Part shown: positions 33,701-40,554 of the stretch, piece after piece | Position numbering within the stretch: position 1 is the first letter of the stretch | How the letters are laid out: each line of letters starts with the position of its first letter | DNA from: Nocardia fusca NBRC 14340 | GTDB taxonomy: Bacteria; Actinomycetota; Actinomycetes; Mycobacteriales; Mycobacteriaceae | Direction of reading: 5' to 3' | DNA length: 64,000 bases | Assembly: GCF_001618425.1 (NCBI RefSeq) | Contig: NZ_BDCU01000031.1 | Span: forward strand, 124,001 to 188,000 | The notes under the pieces: generated by a model | Seen by the model: only the letters and a program-made list of their open reading frames with translations | Told to the model about the DNA's origin: nothing | Databases searched by the model: none | Translations under genes and position numbers: made by a program

Positions 33701-35480
33701 CGCTGCCCGCCGGCTGTCGAAACTGGGGGTGCTGGTCCGGGCGCCCCGGGCGCTGGAGGCCATCGGCCGGGTCGACACCGTCTGCTTCGACAAGACGGGC
33801 ACGTTGACACTGAACAGGCTCGCTGTCGTGACGGCGGTGCCGCCGGATTTCCCGCCGGGTGCGGGCTGTCCGGAAATCACCGACCCGTCGGCGGCCGCGG
33901 TGGTGCGGGCCGCCGGGTGGGCCTGCCCCCGCCCGCACACGGGGGAGGGGCATACACATGCCACGGACGAGGCCGTCCTCACCGCGGCCGCCCGCCTGCC
34001 GGCGGACGGCCCCGATCCGATCGTGATCGCGGAGCTGCCCTTCGAATCGTGCCGCGGTTACGCGGCGGCCGTCATCGTCGATGGTGACGGCGGACCGGGC
34101 ACCTCGGCACGGTTGGTGCTCAAGGGCGCCCCGGAGGTGATCGTGCCGCGCTGCCGGTTCGGCAGCGGATCCTCCGGCCGGGACGCAGCGGACGCTCTCG
34201 TCCACCACCTGGCGGATCAGGGCCTGCGGGTGCTCGCCGTCGCCCAGTGCGAACTCGACTCGTTGGGAGACGGGACGCGTTTCGACCAGGACCGGATCGA
34301 GGAACTGGCCACCGATCTGACCATCACGGGTTACGTCGGTCTCGCCGATACCGTCCGCGATTCGGCGCGCCCCCTCCTGCAGCAGTTGGCCACCGCCCAC
34401 TGCGCCGTCGCGCTGATCACCGGGGATCACCCCGTCACCGCCCGTGCCATCGCGCGCCAGCTCGGTTTCCCGCCCGGCGCCCGGGTCGTCACCGGTGCCG
34501 AACTGGCCGCCGCGGACGAGAACGGCCGCGCCGAACTGGCGGCCTCGGCCCAGGTTTTCGCGCGGGTCGGCCCGGAACAGAAGGTGCAGGTGATCGCGGC
34601 CCTGCAGCAATGCGGGCGGGTGGTCGCCATGGTCGGCGACGGCGCCAACGACGCCGCCGCGATCCGGATGGCCGATGCCGGTATCGGGGTGACCGGGCGC
34701 GGTTCCTCACCCGCCCGCGAGGCCGCCGATCTGGTCCTGACCGGCGAGAACCTCACCGCCCTGCTCGACGCTCTCGTCGAAGGCCGCAATATGTGGATCG
34801 GGGTCCGCGATGCCCTGACTCTGTTGCTCGGGGGCAATGCGGGCGAAGTGGTGTTCACCGTCCTCGGCACCGCCCTCGGCCGCGGCGGCGCCCCGGTGAG
34901 TACCCGGCAGCTCCTGCTGGTCAACCTGCTCACGGATATGTTCCCGGCGCTCGCCATCGCCGTGTCACCGCCGAGTACCTCGGCCGCGGCGGGGCCGGCC
35001 GCGACCGGTTTGGGCTATCCGGATTCGGTCCTGTCCGCACCCGCTCCTTCGCTCGGCCGCCCATTGGTCGAGGCGATAGTCCGTCGTGGTGCGGCGACCG
35101 CCGCCGCCGCGACCGCCGCATGGGCGATCGGCCGATGGACGCCGGGTACCCGGCGGCGCTCCGCGACCATGGGGTTGACGGCACTGGTCGGCGCCCAACT
35201 CGCCCAGACGCTGGTACTGCGGCATGACGATCCGCTCGTGGTGGCCACGGCGGTCGGTAGCGCGGCGGTGCTCGTGGCCGTCGTCGAGATACCCGGCGTC
35301 AGCCAGTTCTTCGGGTGCACGCCGCTGGGTCCGGTGGCCTGGGCCGGTGTGCTCACGGCGGTCACCGCCGCCACCGCGCTGGTCGTGCTCTCCCCGGCCT
35401 GGTTCGCCCGGCACACCGAGGAGCTGATCGATCGTGTCGATCGGTTGCCTCCCACCCCACCGGAGCGCGATCATCGATGA
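30765..35480 (+). CDS. ctpI: CtpI-type cation-transporting P-type ATPase
   Basis: A 1,571-residue P-type ATPase of the very long CtpI kind found in mycobacteria and nocardiae (about 1,600 residues). The catalytic Asp is D1009 in CFDKTGTLTLN, the actuator-domain TGES is at about residues 853-856, the membrane motif is AAVPEGLPLVATMAQ and the hinge is VAMVGDGANDAAAIRMADAG. The N-terminal 750 residues contain a metal-binding-like or degenerate domain duplication without a CxxC motif. PEGLP suggests a P2-like, Ca/Mg-type transport path, but the substrate of CtpI proteins is unsettled. The start ATG lies nine bases after GGGAAG. Confidence 0.94.
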   Translation: MRGIDLGGFARLAAGAMASTVRIGSATALVAPALVGPAVGPVRDWARVVLGGPPRGGADEVGVPPAWASGRRLHIDLDRILPGTNAAEGAAELERLVAAGPGVVSAHVEDILGRLVIELAEAADPDEIRRMIRPAAGLPSAGQEPGAHYRGPATDPGDPLAVAVPVVAAVADVLAIGTSVIGWLGRFPRAPRAARAAAAVINHQPRIVALLESKLGRAGTDLLTTMFSATAHGLGLAPAAPLLDLVARTAQISEALTRRQTWCEREPGLAAAARPRGPTAAAIFAAEQAGSDPRPVAEDPVVTAATGPVEEYAEQAANGSLVAAAGTLLGGGTADDIADTLLAGIPKAAHMGREAYALVLGRGLAKAGSLVLDPGVLRRLDRVRVVVIDGAALRGETRAVLEVEVSAPGWRRGRIFEIADALLHGEQIPASADETGFAGAALQWHEPPDSTMPGTDRADLLADGAVVATVTIGWELDPCAVPLIETARRTGARVVLRNVAGTEELGASVTAAYDPGTGLLDLVRELRADRGPVLLISALHPDADAVDTLSALALADIGVAVDDPAAAAPWTADLVTGADLADAVRVLAAVVAARPAIDSAVRLAKAGSTLAGLLVVTGETGRRSRLGLGRWLAPVDAAGATAWILCGLAAQRVVRSPDPPPQPLTAWHALDPAIVYARVLRGRRAPIPNPAPGWRRRVSVLSHSVVGERLRVPTALLGRLAGAARRELSDPLTPVLAIGAAAAAILGSNVDALLVAGVMSVNALVSGIQRLRAEDAAAALFAEQEQAVRRVVVPKAATENRLEAARTSDRFSVVSATRLRPGDVLELRAPEVVPADARLLVAEDLEVDESSMTGESVPVLKHVEPVAGHAAERASMLFQGSTIVAGRARAIVVATGPATVANRAISTVSGVAPATGVQGRLRDLTGRVLPLTLAGGAVVTGLSLVRRGPLRRAVADGVAIAVAAVPEGLPLVATMAQLAAARRLSKLGVLVRAPRALEAIGRVDTVCFDKTGTLTLNRLAVVTAVPPDFPPGAGCPEITDPSAAAVVRAAGWACPRPHTGEGHTHATDEAVLTAAARLPADGPDPIVIAELPFESCRGYAAAVIVDGDGGPGTSARLVLKGAPEVIVPRCRFGSGSSGRDAADALVHHLADQGLRVLAVAQCELDSLGDGTRFDQDRIEELATDLTITGYVGLADTVRDSARPLLQQLATAHCAVALITGDHPVTARAIARQLGFPPGARVVTGAELAAADENGRAELAASAQVFARVGPEQKVQVIAALQQCGRVVAMVGDGANDAAAIRMADAGIGVTGRGSSPAREAADLVLTGENLTALLDALVEGRNMWIGVRDALTLLLGGNAGEVVFTVLGTALGRGGAPVSTRQLLLVNLLTDMFPALAIAVSPPSTSAAAGPAATGLGYPDSVLSAPAPSLGRPLVEAIVRRGAATAAAATAAWAIGRWTPGTRRRSATMGLTALVGAQLAQTLVLRHDDPLVVATAVGSAAVLVAVVEIPGVSQFFGCTPLGPVAWAGVLTAVTAATALVVLSPAWFARHTEELIDRVDRLPPTPPERDHR

Positions 35481-35564
35481 CGTTCACGCTCGCTGTCACA
35501 CCTCTCCGGCGCGCGCCGGGGAGCCCGGAACCGGTAATTCTCGACGACGAGAGGATCGTGTCCT

Positions 35565-35951
35565 GTGCCTTCACAAGGTAAAGCGAACAGTCCCGCCCGG
35601 GCCGCCGCGGCCGACGCCGGCGGCTCGGCCCGCGAGAAGACCTCCGGCTCCCAGGAGAAACCGGCCGGGCAGCCCACCGCCGAGGCCGCACCCGCGGCCA
35701 CACTGACCCTGCCCTTCTTCGATGCCAAGGTCGCGATTCCCGGCCAGGGCATCAAGATGAAGGCGGGGCCGGTCGAGCTGTCCCTGCCCACCCGCTATCT
35801 CTACTACGGCGGGCTCGGCGCGCTCACCGTCGCGGGAGCGGTCGAGTGGCCCATCGCCGGCGCGCTCGCGGCGACCGGGCTGATCGTCGGCCGTTTCCGG
35901 AAACCCGCCTCGCGGCCCGAGAGCGTGGGCGCCGACGCGGCCGCGTCATAG
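35565..35951 (+). CDS. Small membrane-associated protein
   Basis: A 128-residue protein with a 45-residue disordered Ala/Gly/Ser/Glu/Pro-rich N terminus. It continues with LTLPFFDAKVAIPGQGIKMK, a short amphipathic region and a hydrophobic segment YLYYGGLGALTVAGAVEWPI extending about 40 residues, then a basic tail GRFRKP. It starts at GTG 35565 with GAGAGG nine bases upstream, 84 bases after ctpI, so it may be co-transcribed with it. The family is unknown to me. Confidence 0.75.
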   Translation: MPSQGKANSPARAAAADAGGSAREKTSGSQEKPAGQPTAEAAPAATLTLPFFDAKVAIPGQGIKMKAGPVELSLPTRYLYYGGLGALTVAGAVEWPIAGALAATGLIVGRFRKPASRPESVGADAAAS

Positions 35952-35976
35952 CGGAGGCGTCATAGCGGCGACCCGG

Positions 35977-36132
35977 GTGGATCACCATGTCGAGCGATCG
36001 GCGCCGGCCGATATCCCCGCCGGAGTCGAGCCGGTCGTGATCACCGCACGGTACCGAGTTCACCGGTACGACACGGTCGCCGAGGAAGCGGCGTTTCGTG
36101 CGTCACGCCGTGTCGAGGCGTGGAAGGAGTAA
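35977..36132 (+). CDS. Possible 51-aa protein
   Basis: An open frame ending ARYRVHRYDTVAEEAAFRAS-RRVEAWKE, which has a protein-like charge and aromatic pattern. The GTG start is uncertain: GGAGG is 20 bases upstream. Its stop is 3 bases before the next small frame, so the two may be coupled. A 12-base direct repeat, GCGTCATAGCGG, occurs at about 35944 and 35958 just ahead. No family recognised. Confidence 0.35.
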   Translation: MDHHVERSAPADIPAGVEPVVITARYRVHRYDTVAEEAAFRASRRVEAWKE

Positions 36133-36135
36133 TCG

Positions 36136-36327
36136 GTGTTCGCATCGCCGGTGTCGCGCCGACCGCGCGTCGCGGTGCGGACAACCGGCCGGCGCCGGGC
36201 GGTATCCGTCTCGGCGGCTGCGTATTTCGGGTTACCGCCCATCTTCTTCGGGTTCGGGGCACAGTCGGGCCGCGTGGTCGTCGGCCGGGGCGCCGGAGCG
36301 CGATACTCCTCGGCGAGCATCCGGTGA
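36136..36327 (+). CDS. Possible 63-aa basic protein
   Basis: An open frame starting at GTG with a perfect AAGGAG six bases upstream. It has a basic N terminus, then a short hydrophobic stretch AAYFGLPPIFFGFGAQ, then a basic end. Good initiation signals and the coupling to the frame before it argue for translation; the Arg-rich composition is also what a shadow frame would show. It ends 27 bases before the P450 start. Confidence 0.35.
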   Translation: MFASPVSRRPRVAVRTTGRRRAVSVSAAAYFGLPPIFFGFGAQSGRVVVGRGAGARYSSASIR

Positions 36328-36354
36328 CGCCCGGGCCTGTCGAAAGGAATGCAC

Positions 36355-37575
36355 GTGTCGACCACACTTCCCGCTTTCCCCGCTGTGAACGAAAATCCGC
36401 TCGATACATGCCGCCGGTTGCGGGAGACCGCGCCCGTCGTCGAGGTCGAATTCCCGGGCGGGGTACCCGGCTACCTGGCGCTGACCTACGCGGCCGTACG
36501 CGAGGTCCTCGCCGGTGACAACACCACGTTCGCCCGGGATCCCCGGCACTGGCCCGCCCTGCACAACGGAGCGATTCCCCAGGACTGGCCGTTGCGCGCG
36601 GTGGTCCAGGGTGAACATCTGTCGACCAAGGACGGTGCCGACCATCGCCGGCTGCGCGGTTTGATCGGCAAGGCGTTCACGCCGAGCCGGGTGCTGGCGC
36701 TGGAGCCGCGCATCCAGGCGATCATCGATGAACTTCTCGACGGGGTGGTCGCCGCCGGCGACGGGGTCGATCTGGTGCCCGCCTTCACCGAAGCGCTGCC
36801 GATGGCGGTGATCTGTGAACTGTTCGGTGTCCCCGAACAGGACCGCGGCCGTTTGCGCGGCTGGACGGCAACCCTGCTGGCGCACAACAGTTCTCCGGAG
36901 CAGGCCTTCGCCGCGCAGAACGGGCTGCAGGCCTACCTGTACGACCTGGTCGAGCGGAAGGAGCGGGAGCCGGGGACCGATCTGACCTCGGGCCTGGTGC
37001 AGGCGCGGGAGCGGGACGACAAGCTCACCACCGAGGAACTGGTGGCGGTTTTGTGGATCATGCTCGTCGCCGGTCACGAGACCACCGTGCATATGCTGGG
37101 GTATGCCATCCTCGCGCTGGCCCGGGATCCCGAGCAGCTCCGCCTGGCGAAAGCGGGCGATCGGTGGGCCGATGTGGTGGAAGAGACCGTGCGCTACCGC
37201 CATTCGGTGATGATGACCAGCTGGCGGTTCACCCTGACAGATGTGACCATAGCTGGTGTGGCGATTCCGAAGGGCAATGCGGTGGGCGTGGTCTACCAGG
37301 CGTGCGGAATCGATCCCGCGGAGTACGGCGAAACGGCCGACCAATTCGATATCACCCGCACCCAGCGGGCCGGTCATCTGGGCTTCGGGCACGGCCCGCG
37401 CTACTGCATCGGTGCCGGGCTCGCCCGGCTCGAGGGGCGGCTGGCGCTGGCGTCGCTGTATCGACGGCTGCCGGATCTGCGACTCGCCATCGATCCGGAC
37501 GAGGTCCCCTACACGCCCTCGTTCTTCACCATCGGGCCGCTGTCCATCCCGATCTCGCTCGGCGAGCCGCGGTGA
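36355..37575 (+). CDS. Cytochrome P450
   Basis: A 406-residue soluble P450. The I-helix motif is MLVAGHETTVHML, ExxR is EETVRYR and the haem loop LGFGHGPRYCIGAGLARLE carries the Cys ligand. AAAGGA at 36342-36347 is well spaced for GTG 36355 but too close to ATG 36349, two codons upstream, so I choose the GTG. No ferredoxin gene accompanies it; the ferredoxin and reductase seven kilobases upstream could serve it. An AraC-type regulator follows. The family resembles actinobacterial CYP105/107-like enzymes in layout, but I did not assign a family. Confidence 0.93.
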   Translation: MSTTLPAFPAVNENPLDTCRRLRETAPVVEVEFPGGVPGYLALTYAAVREVLAGDNTTFARDPRHWPALHNGAIPQDWPLRAVVQGEHLSTKDGADHRRLRGLIGKAFTPSRVLALEPRIQAIIDELLDGVVAAGDGVDLVPAFTEALPMAVICELFGVPEQDRGRLRGWTATLLAHNSSPEQAFAAQNGLQAYLYDLVERKEREPGTDLTSGLVQARERDDKLTTEELVAVLWIMLVAGHETTVHMLGYAILALARDPEQLRLAKAGDRWADVVEETVRYRHSVMMTSWRFTLTDVTIAGVAIPKGNAVGVVYQACGIDPAEYGETADQFDITRTQRAGHLGFGHGPRYCIGAGLARLEGRLALASLYRRLPDLRLAIDPDEVPYTPSFFTIGPLSIPISLGEPR

Positions 37576-37630
37576 CCGCAGCAGCCCACCGGCCGGCCGG
37601 TCCGGCCGGAGCATCATCCAGGACGGGACC

Positions 37631-38590
37631 GTGGAGTTCTACAGTGTGACCGCGCGGAGTTCGGCATCGTGGACCACCATCGCCGATAGTTTGATGCCGA
37701 TGGACCACGACTACCACGAACCCGATCGGTGGAGTGCGACGATGTCGGTGCAGGAGAGCACCGGCTATCGGCTACTGCGCTGGGATCAACGCGGATCGCG
37801 GACGTCGCGCCGGACCCGGCCGCATATCCGCCGGGTCGCGGGCGACGATTTCTACTGGGTCGTGCTTCCCGAGCAGGGGACGTACACCGTCCGGTACCGG
37901 GACGGCAGTGTCACCGGTGCCGGCCCCGGTCAGGGAGCGGTCACCGTACTCGATACGGTGTGTCATCTCCACATCCCGCGGTCGTCCGCCTACGCGTTCC
38001 AGGTGCCGCGCGACGAAATAGAGGACCACGCCGGTTCTTTCGGGACACACACCACGGAACTCGATATGTCGTCCGGTCTCGGGCGGATCACCCGGACCCT
38101 CATCCGGAGCACCCATGCCGAGCAGGCGGGCCTGTCGGCGGGCGAGTTCGACGCGGTGTGCCGTCGGATCGGGGAACTGCTGTGCATGCTGTCGGTCGGT
38201 GAGGTGAGCCCGCAGCGGGGCCAGCACGGCGAGGTGACCGAACAGGTGCGGCGGTATGTGCGCACCCATATCGGTCACCGCGACGTCCGCCTGCCCGCGG
38301 TCGCCGCGGCGCTGGGCTGGTCGCCCCGTCAGGTGCGCACCATCCTGCACCGCAGTGGGATCACCTTCCGTGATCTGCGGCGCGAAGAAGCCCTGCGTGC
38401 CGCGTGCTCGTTCCTCGGGGATCCCGCCTACTCCGAGGTGCCGATCGGTGATCTGGCCGCCCGGTGCGGGTTCAACGCCTCGTGGTTCTCCACTGCGTTC
38501 AAGGAGGCGACGGGAGAGACGCCGCGGGAGTACCGGCAGCGCCGGCGCAGTGAACTCGCCGCGCGGGCCGTCGGCGACAAGGCTCGATGA
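37631..38590 (+). CDS. AraC-family transcriptional regulator
   Basis: A 319-residue regulator with an N-terminal AraC-binding-like domain (residues about 1-200) and a C-terminal double HTH: LPAVAAALGWSPRQVRTILH and IGDLAARCGFNASWFSTAFK followed by EATGETPREYRQRRR. I start at GTG 37631 (MEFYSVTARSSAS) because AGGACGGG is eight bases upstream and the N-terminal domain is then complete. It lies 55 bases after a P450 gene in the same direction and may control it (inference). The ligand is unknown. Confidence 0.9.
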   Translation: MEFYSVTARSSASWTTIADSLMPMDHDYHEPDRWSATMSVQESTGYRLLRWDQRGSRTSRRTRPHIRRVAGDDFYWVVLPEQGTYTVRYRDGSVTGAGPGQGAVTVLDTVCHLHIPRSSAYAFQVPRDEIEDHAGSFGTHTTELDMSSGLGRITRTLIRSTHAEQAGLSAGEFDAVCRRIGELLCMLSVGEVSPQRGQHGEVTEQVRRYVRTHIGHRDVRLPAVAAALGWSPRQVRTILHRSGITFRDLRREEALRAACSFLGDPAYSEVPIGDLAARCGFNASWFSTAFKEATGETPREYRQRRRSELAARAVGDKAR

Positions 38591-38891
38591 TCGTCTGTCG
38601 TCGCGGAAGTACGCACCTGAGGCCGGCCCGGCCGCGGTAGCGCTCCGGGGCACCGTGGTCTCTACCGGTGCTGCGCGAAACACGCGGACGTTCCTCGCCG
38701 CGACGGGCCGGGGCGGGCGGTGCCGGAGTAATAGCTGGTCGGACAGCGCGACCTCCCCTTTCCGGACGTAGAATCGTCGGTGGCCGGTCTCACCCGCTCG
38801 CGGTTCTTCTTCGGGGCCGCGACAGAAATGCTGTGCTCTTTCGCGCGTGATCGTCTTGTCCGTATCCACCGTTCGATCGGGAGGTTCCGTG
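38591..38891. other. Intergenic, no gene recognised
   Basis: Separates the AraC gene from the methyltransferase gene. Small frames here are not protein-like and no obvious promoter was identified. Confidence 0.45.
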
Positions 38892-39797
38892 GTGCGATCC
38901 GAAGGAGATGTCTGGGATATCGTCACCGGTGTCGGACTCACCGCATTGGGGGTAGCGACATTCCGAGCGCTGGAATCCGCTCTTGCGGAGCCGCTCATCC
39001 GCGACGATTACGCGGAACTGTTCGTCCGCGCCGCCGGTGAGCCGCACTTTCTGGACATACTGGCGGATCCGCCGACCCTCGCCGGCACTCCGCTCGTCCC
39101 CGGATTCATGGGGTTGCGGACCAAATTCTTCGACGATTTCTTCCTGTCGGCCGCCGCGGACGGAATCGCGCAGATGGTGATACTCGCCGCCGGGTTGGAC
39201 GCGCGAGCGTATCGGCTCGACTGGCCGCCGGGAACCGTTGTCTACGAGATCGACCAACCCGATGTGCTCGAGTTCAAGGACCGGGTACTGGCCGAACATG
39301 GGGCGACACCGCGCGCCGAACGCCGCACGGTGGCCGTGGATCTGCGTGCCGACTGGCCGGCCGCGCTGGCGGCGGCCGGAGCGGATCCGGCCGCGGCCAC
39401 GGCGTGGTCGGCCGAAGGGCTGTTGCCGTACCTGCCCGGGGCGGCTCAGGACGCACTGTTCACGCATATCGGCGAACTGAGCCCGGCCGGCAGCCGGATC
39501 GCTGTGGAGAGCATCCCGGACGGGTCGGCGAGCAGAAATTTCGCCAAGATCGAAACGAAGTACCTCGACAAGAATCCGTTCGGCGACATCGACCCGGCCG
39601 AGCTGTTCTACACCGACGACAGAACGGATCCGGAACAGTGGCTGAGCGGGCACGGATGGTCGGTGCAGGCCGCCGCACCCGACGATCTGGCCGCCACCTA
39701 TGGTCTGGTTCTTCCTGATCTCCCCGAAGAACTCGAACAGCACTGGGAACGGCCGCGGTACCTGTCCGCGGTGCGGAATACGGGCCGAGCGGCGTAG
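38892..39797 (+). CDS. Class I SAM-dependent methyltransferase, TIGR00027 / LCM-like family
   Basis: A 301-residue methyltransferase of the leucine-carboxyl-methyltransferase-like group abundant in mycobacteria and nocardiae. The SAM-binding run MVILAAGLDARAYRLDWPPG followed by VVYEIDQPDVLEFKDRVLAE is diagnostic, as is WSAEGLLPYLPGAAQDALF. GGGAGG (38879-38884) is spaced seven bases from GTG 38892; the adjacent GTG 38889 is almost as good. The substrate of this family is generally unknown. It converges on the NRPS-linked genes; whether it modifies the NRPS product is open. Confidence 0.9.
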   Translation: MRSEGDVWDIVTGVGLTALGVATFRALESALAEPLIRDDYAELFVRAAGEPHFLDILADPPTLAGTPLVPGFMGLRTKFFDDFFLSAAADGIAQMVILAAGLDARAYRLDWPPGTVVYEIDQPDVLEFKDRVLAEHGATPRAERRTVAVDLRADWPAALAAAGADPAAATAWSAEGLLPYLPGAAQDALFTHIGELSPAGSRIAVESIPDGSASRNFAKIETKYLDKNPFGDIDPAELFYTDDRTDPEQWLSGHGWSVQAAAPDDLAATYGLVLPDLPEELEQHWERPRYLSAVRNTGRAA

Positions 39798-39805
39798 CGC
39801 AGGTG

Positions 39806-39829
39806 ACCGGCCGCGGGCGCGCGGCCGGT
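39806..39829. terminator. Hairpin between methyltransferase and NRPS operon
   Basis: ACCGGCCGCG and its exact complement form a 10-bp stem with a GGCG loop, in the 34 bases between two convergent stops. It is well placed to end both transcripts. Confidence 0.7.
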
Positions 39830-39831
39830 GA

Positions 39832-40554
39832 TCAGGGGGGCCGCGGAGCAGCGTTGTGCGCAGCCACGGGTTCGGATGCGGCCGGATCGTTTTCCGGGAC
39901 AGTGGGTTCGTGCACGAGCCGGTCGGCCATGGCCGAGGTGATGAATTCGGGAATGGCCGGGGCGAAGAGATGGAGGTAGATATCGATCCATTCCTGGCTG
40001 GTGTCGAGGAACAGGAAGTCGCTGGCCACCATGTGCCGGACAGCGAGCAGGGGGAGCGGGGAATCGAGGGCCGGGAAGTGCGGATTGTGCAGCCCGGCGA
40101 CAGTGCAGCCCGGGTAGAACTGCCCGAGCATCAGACCGTCGTGGACGAAACGGGTCTTCTGGTCGTGTTGGACGGCCTCGATACCGGTGTAATCGGTGAG
40201 ATCGGGGAAGACCACGAGGACAGCCTTGAAACGGGCGTGGGGCTCTTCGGTGGGCTGCAGGACGGGGAACAGTTCGTAGAGGTCGTCGACGATCGCGGCG
40301 ATGCGCTCGATATCGATCCGGGGTCCGTCGAAGAACGCCGCCCAGAGAAACCGGCGCTCGACGGCGTGGCCCATATACGGGCAGACAGGACCATGACGGC
40401 CGAGGTCCGGATGAGGTCGGCACAGGTAATCGAGAGTCCACCGCCGGAGTTCGGAGGTGCGGGGGTGCTCGAGGGCGGCGCTCACCGGGTCGGGCGCGAA
40501 CAGGCTGGCCGGCTCGATTCCGGAGCGTCTACCTATGGCTCGGTCGGTGGTCAT
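39832..40554 (-). CDS. DUF6875-type conserved protein, overlaps NRPS gene
   Basis: A 240-residue soluble protein of a family I recall as DUF6875, marked by HPDLGRHGPVCPYMG near residue 50, then RFLWAAFFDGPRIDIERIAA and LMLGQFYPGCTVAGLHNPHF. The Cys, His and Gly-rich segments are conserved-looking but no catalytic motif is recognisable. The last 30 residues are polar and Ala/Pro-rich. Its ATG lies 26 bases inside the end of the NRPS gene in another frame, so it is translationally coupled to the NRPS and probably takes part in the same pathway (inference). Confidence 0.78.
   Translation of the reverse strand: MTTDRAIGRRSGIEPASLFAPDPVSAALEHPRTSELRRWTLDYLCRPHPDLGRHGPVCPYMGHAVERRFLWAAFFDGPRIDIERIAAIVDDLYELFPVLQPTEEPHARFKAVLVVFPDLTDYTGIEAVQHDQKTRFVHDGLMLGQFYPGCTVAGLHNPHFPALDSPLPLLAVRHMVASDFLFLDTSQEWIDIYLHLFAPAIPEFITSAMADRLVHEPTVPENDPAASEPVAAHNAAPRPP

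Noticed and set aside
31829..33982. A 717-codon minus-strand frame opposite ctpI
   Set aside because: Ser/Thr/Arg-rich antisense frame with no motif; the plus strand has all P-type ATPase motifs in the same place.
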